DNA from: Asanoa sp040654855
GTDB lineage: Bacteria; Actinomycetota; Actinomycetes; Mycobacteriales; Micromonosporaceae
Assembly (NCBI RefSeq): GCF_040654855.1
Contig: NZ_JBFAIU010000407.1
Coordinates: 1 to 6,048 of the forward strand
Direction: 5' to 3'
Length of the DNA: 6,048 bases
Under the pieces are notes generated by a model that saw only the letters and a program-made list of their open reading frames with translations, did no database searches and was not told the origin of the DNA. Of the stretch, positions 5,522 to 6,048 are shown one piece after another (the stretch's first letter is position 1; the number at the start of each line of letters is the position of its first letter). The position numbers and the translations under genes were made by a program.

Positions 5522-5539
5522 CCTGGCATCCTCGTACGA
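5518..5539. promoter_or_regulatory. Compact divergent start region between methyltransferase and hydrolase genes
   Basis: Only 18 bases (5522-5539) separate the two start codons. The stretch holds a tandem repeat of GCATCCT (5518-5524 and 5526-5532) and an 8-base palindrome, TCGTACGA (5532-5539), that abuts the hydrolase ATG. The minus-strand reading of the repeat supplies the GAGG ribosome site and the ATG of the methyltransferase. The hydrolase side has no Shine-Dalgarno. There is no room for conventional promoters on either side unless they lie within the opposite gene. Confidence 0.35.
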
Positions 5540-6048
5540 ATGAGCGCGTGGTACCGGCAAGTCTCCGTGGACGACCAGATCGTACGCATCTCCGAACCCC
5601 ATGTCCGTCCGCTGTTGGCGGCCAACCTGTGGTGGCTGCGCGGCAGCGACCGCGACATCGTCGTCGACGCCGGGCTCGGCGTCGTCGCCCTCCGCGACGA
5701 ACTGCCGCAGCTGTTCGAGCGCGACCCGCTCGTGATTCTCACCCACTCGCACCTGGACCACACCGGCGGTGCCCACGAGTTCCGGGAGCGGGCCGCGCAC
5801 GCCGCCGAGGCGAAGACCATCGCGGCCGGACCACCGGCGAGCCTGTACGGCGCCGACCTCTACGCGAAGTTGGGCATCCCGGGGACACCGCCCGTGGACC
5901 TGCTGCTCGACGCGGTGCCGCACGAGGGCTATGACCCACGGACCTACCGGGTCGAGCCCGCGCCCGTGACCCGCCTGCTCGCCGACGACGACCGGATCGA
6001 GGCGGGCGGGCGCGTGCTGACGGTCCTGCACCTGCCGGGCCACTCCCC
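5540..6048 (+). CDS. Metallo-beta-lactamase-fold hydrolase (3' end outside window)
   Basis: Reading from the ATG at 5540, the frame stays open to the window edge, giving 169 complete codons plus two bases (CC, which can only be proline). The protein shows the metal-binding signature THSHLDH (68-74), with H69, H71, D73 and H74. It is preceded by the family's buried strand DIVVDAGLG (39-47) and followed by GG and a second metal-ligand motif, HLPGHSP (H168), at the edge. This order is characteristic of Zn-dependent MBL-fold hydrolases such as glyoxalase II-like, lactonase-like or other thioester/ester hydrolases. The substrate class cannot be set without the C-terminal half. No signal peptide is present, so a cytoplasmic location is likely. 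There is no ribosome site ahead of the ATG; translation may be leaderless. It is divergently arranged with the methyltransferase gene. Confidence 0.88.
   Translation, partial: MSAWYRQVSVDDQIVRISEPHVRPLLAANLWWLRGSDRDIVVDAGLGVVALRDELPQLFERDPLVILTHSHLDHTGGAHEFRERAAHAAEAKTIAAGPPASLYGADLYAKLGIPGTPPVDLLLDAVPHEGYDPRTYRVEPAPVTRLLADDDRIEAGGRVLTVLHLPGHS

Noticed and set aside
5522..6043. N-terminal extension of the methyltransferase frame up to a start near 6043 (430 residues in total)
   Set aside because: The added ~170 residues are the antisense reading of the plus-strand MBL-fold hydrolase, which carries intact metal-binding motifs. Methyltransferase similarity and a ribosome site begin at 5521.
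1..6048. CRISPR array, transposon, phage or toxin-antitoxin system
   Set aside because: No regularly spaced repeats, no transposase or integrase motifs, no terminal repeats and no small toxin/antitoxin pair were seen. Gene content and composition look like ordinary chromosome.

Overview
This is a gene-dense, very GC-rich stretch of a chromosome, apparently from an actinomycete. A Micromonosporaceae-like host would fit, but that is only an impression from base composition, gene styles, GTG starts and apparently leaderless promoters; the window holds no taxonomic marker. It contains seven protein genes: six on the minus strand and one on the plus strand that runs off the right edge. No RNA gene, CRISPR array, transposon or phage gene is visible.

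Layout from left to right: 1-148 is non-coding and carries inverted repeats that could end transcription of the first gene. A secreted vanadium-haloperoxidase/PAP2-type phosphatase follows (149-1414, minus) with its own candidate promoter and ribosome binding site. Next come three tightly packed minus-strand genes, read in the order DrrA-like ABC ATPase (3818-3069), ABC-2 permease (3059-2295) and MerR-family regulator (2275-1496). The gaps between them are 9 and 19 bases, so they almost certainly form one operon. Then come ammonia-dependent NAD synthetase nadE (4721-3879, minus, GTG start) and a class I SAM-dependent methyltransferase (5521-4751, minus). A divergent metallo-beta-lactamase-fold hydrolase (5540 to beyond 6048, plus) starts only 18 bases from the methyltransferase.

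The most informative regulatory site is upstream of the ABC operon. A perfect 15-base palindrome (TTGACGC-T-GCGTCAA) lies inside a 20-base spacer between TTGACC (-35) and CATGCT (-10). Overlong spacers with a dyad between the hexamers are the hallmark of promoters activated by MerR-family proteins, and the operon's third gene encodes such a protein. The simplest model is a self-regulated export module: an inducer binds the MerR protein, which activates the promoter and raises levels of both the exporter and the regulator. The predicted transcription start falls on the ATPase start codon, so the message is probably leaderless. The nadE start has the same geometry, with the same six bases (GGCCGC) between its -10-like box and its start codon.

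No clearly new multi-gene system is evident. The items most worth following up are the MerR-controlled exporter operon, whose regulator has an effector region I do not recognise, the paired leaderless starts, and the compressed divergent methyltransferase/hydrolase start region.
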